A stretch of 64,000 nt of DNA, taken from contig NZ_KB894128.1 of assembly GCF_000374365.1 (NCBI RefSeq), forward strand, positions 46,507 to 110,506. The letters run 5' to 3'. A program made the position numbers and the translations under genes. Below the pieces are notes generated by a model. The model made no database searches. It was not told where the DNA came from and saw only the letters and a program-made list of their open reading frames with translations. Of the stretch, positions 62,732-64,000 are shown in pieces (within the stretch, counting starts at the first letter, position 1; the number at the start of each line of letters is the position of its first letter). Origin of the DNA: Bacteroides gallinarum DSM 18171 = JCM 13658 (GTDB lineage Bacteria > Bacteroidota > Bacteroidia > Bacteroidales > Bacteroidaceae).

Positions 62732-63673
62732 ATGGATATGGAAACAGAAAAAGTAAAATGTTTGATTATAGGTTCCGGCCCTGCCGGATATACAGCGGCT
62801 ATCTATGCTGCACGTGCCAATCTCTCTCCGGTTCTTTATGAGGGGTTGCAGCCCGGCGGGCAGTTGACTACCACAACCGATGTCGAAAACTTTCCCGGCT
62901 ATCCGGAAGGTATCAGCGGTACGCAGATGATGGATGACTTGCGCAGGCAGGCCGAACGTTTCGGTACAGACCTGCGTTTCGGCGTGGCTACAGCCGCCGA
63001 TTTGAGCAAGTCTCCGTATAAAATAACCATTGATGAAGAAAAGGTTATCGAGGCGCAGACCATTATTATCGCAACCGGAGCTGCCGCCAAATACTTGGGA
63101 CTGGAAGACGAGAAGAAGTATGCAGGTATGGGTGTCAGCGCTTGCGCCACTTGCGACGGTTTTTTCTATCGCAAGAAGGTCGTAGCGGTAGTGGGCGGCG
63201 GCGATACTGCCTGCGAGGAGGCTTCTTATCTGGCGGGTTTGGCAAGCAAGGTATACCTGATTGTGCGTAAACCTTTCTTGCGTGCTTCTAAGATTATGCA
63301 GGAGCGAGTGATGAGCAACGAGAAGATTGAGGTTTTGTTTGAGCACAATGCAGTGGGGCTGTACGGAGATAATGGTGTGGAAGGCGTGCATCTGGTAAAG
63401 CGTATGGGTGAACCGGATGAGGAACGTTATGATTTGGCAATCGACGGTTTCTTCCTGGCTATCGGCCACAAGCCCAATTCCGATATTTTCAAGCCTTATG
63501 TGGATACGGACGAAACCGGTTATATCCTGACGGAACCCGGTACTCCCCGTACAAAAGTTCCCGGGGTATTTGCAGCGGGAGATGTTGCCGACCCTCATTA
63601 TCGCCAGGCTATTACAGCTGCGGCTACGGGATGTATGGCGGCTATCGAGGCGGAAAGATACTTGTTGGGCTAA
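62732..63673 (+). CDS. trxB: Thioredoxin-disulfide reductase
   Basis: 313 residues, cytoplasmic flavoenzyme that reduces thioredoxin with NADPH. FAD motif GSGPAGYTAAIYAARA, redox-active pair in CATCDGFFY, NADPH motif VGGGDTACEEASYLAG and C-terminal FAD motif GVFAAGDVADPHYRQ. Full family length. Last gene of the ftsK operon, followed by a strong terminator. Confidence 0.97.
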   Translation: MDMETEKVKCLIIGSGPAGYTAAIYAARANLSPVLYEGLQPGGQLTTTTDVENFPGYPEGISGTQMMDDLRRQAERFGTDLRFGVATAADLSKSPYKITIDEEKVIEAQTIIIATGAAAKYLGLEDEKKYAGMGVSACATCDGFFYRKKVVAVVGGGDTACEEASYLAGLASKVYLIVRKPFLRASKIMQERVMSNEKIEVLFEHNAVGLYGDNGVEGVHLVKRMGEPDEERYDLAIDGFFLAIGHKPNSDIFKPYVDTDETGYILTEPGTPRTKVPGVFAAGDVADPHYRQAITAAATGCMAAIEAERYLLG

Positions 63674-63691
63674 GGACAAGGATTAAAAAGA

Positions 63692-63747
63692 TGAAGGCTG
63701 CGCAATGTTGTTCCCTATTCGGTGCAACTGCGCAGCCTTCATTTTTT
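63692..63747 (+). terminator. Intrinsic terminator after trxB
   Basis: 13-bp perfect arms TGAAGGCTGCGCA (63692-63704) and TGCGCAGCCTTCA (63729-63741), followed by six T. Confidence 0.92.
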
Positions 63748-63748
63748 A

Positions 63749-64000
63749 GGGACATTCAGTAAATAATATAAAATCAGCCAACTAATTCATACACAAAATA
63801 TTGCGAATTAGCTGGCTTTTTTGTATCTTTAGGTATTCCCCCGCAAATAAGGTTTGAAGGCCAAAACGGGGGAAATTCCCCGACTAAGATATGGCTAAGA
63901 TACAAAATATTTCCGAAATTCACCCAACTTTGGGCTTCACAGAATTTGATGTTCTGGAAAAATACCGCAAAAGTTTTAATGAGAGTGAGCTTGGCAGGCT
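63749..64000 (+). mobile_element. Probable left end of an insertion sequence (partial)
   Basis: Immediately after the trxB terminator the sequence changes to an AT-rich stretch with a 13-bp imperfect inverted repeat (63776-63788 / 63805-63817, one mismatch) followed by six T, then a G-rich leader and the start of a transposase-like gene. The hairpin with U-run could block read-in transcription, as in many IS. The exact terminus cannot be placed without the right end. Confidence 0.4.
63891..64000 (+). CDS. Probable transposase, N-terminal 36 residues (runs off right edge)
   Basis: Starts MAKIQNISEIHPTLGFTEFD and continues in frame to the window end with FNESELGR. This opening looks to me like a DDE-type transposase of a Bacteroides insertion sequence, but no catalytic residues are in view, so the call rests on recollection of the N-terminus and on context. 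Confidence 0.4.
   Translation, partial: MAKIQNISEIHPTLGFTEFDVLEKYRKSFNESELGR

Noticed and set aside
62702..63679. 325-codon minus-strand frame opposite trxB
   Set aside because: Antisense shadow; trxB motifs are intact on plus.

Overview
The window looks like a chromosomal segment of a gut-type Bacteroides. The evidence is a SusC/SusD pair, giant hybrid two-component regulators, lipoproteins with Bacteroidetes-type lipoboxes, and many promoters with the Bacteroidetes -7 element TAnnTTTG. I cannot fix the species from the sequence alone.

About three quarters of the window (1 to ~50,700) is one large polysaccharide utilization locus for complex, acetylated and feruloylated glucuronoarabinoxylan. 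Its blocks are: (1) the N-terminal part of a sensor regulator running off the left edge (1-2063, minus); (2) a plus-strand operon 2287-17429: GH115, GH43-CBM6-CE1, CE15-GH8, CE6-GH95, GH43, GH115; (3) a complete HTCS regulator on minus (17410-21501), convergent with block 2; (4) a minus operon 33003 down to 22090: GH35-like, SGNH acetylesterase, GPH symporter, GH10-GH43, cytoplasmic GH43, GH67; (5) a plus pair 33452-36477: SGNH acetylesterase and GH10; (6) a minus operon 46166 down to 36561: SusC, SusD, GH115, GH67; (7) a second complete HTCS (46613-50695, plus).

The inferred logic is this. Surface GH10 lipoproteins and SusCD cut and import xylan. Esterases (CE1, CE6, CE15, SGNH) and GH115/GH95/GH43/GH35 strip the side chains. 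GH67 removes terminal glucuronate, GH8 and GH43 finish the oligosaccharides, and the GPH symporter feeds a cytoplasmic GH43. The main novelty I see is regulatory. All four operon promoters of the locus carry palindromic 9-bp boxes (ATGTWACAT) phased every ~21 bp, with the nearest slot exactly 29 bp upstream of the -7 element. This looks like an HTCS operator code tying the locus into one regulon. The three HTCS promoters and the housekeeping promoters lack it.

From ~50,900 to 63,700 the content is ordinary core genome: a six-gene minus operon (nucleoside-type MFS, bifunctional nuclease, rsmE, DUF4836 lipoprotein, ABC ATPase, permease), an rlmI-like methyltransferase, a 3'-5' exonuclease, a DUF5063 protein, and a plus operon ftsK-lolA-trxB ending in a strong terminator. 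The right edge enters what looks like an insertion sequence.

Gene-free stretches over 300 bp are 21502-22089 (array of phased dyads plus a hairpin), 33004-33451 (divergent promoters with operators), 46167-46612 (SusC and HTCS promoters with operators) and 56489-56903 (a short candidate transcript, the MFS promoter and a 22-bp repeat array). No tRNA, rRNA or CRISPR was seen.
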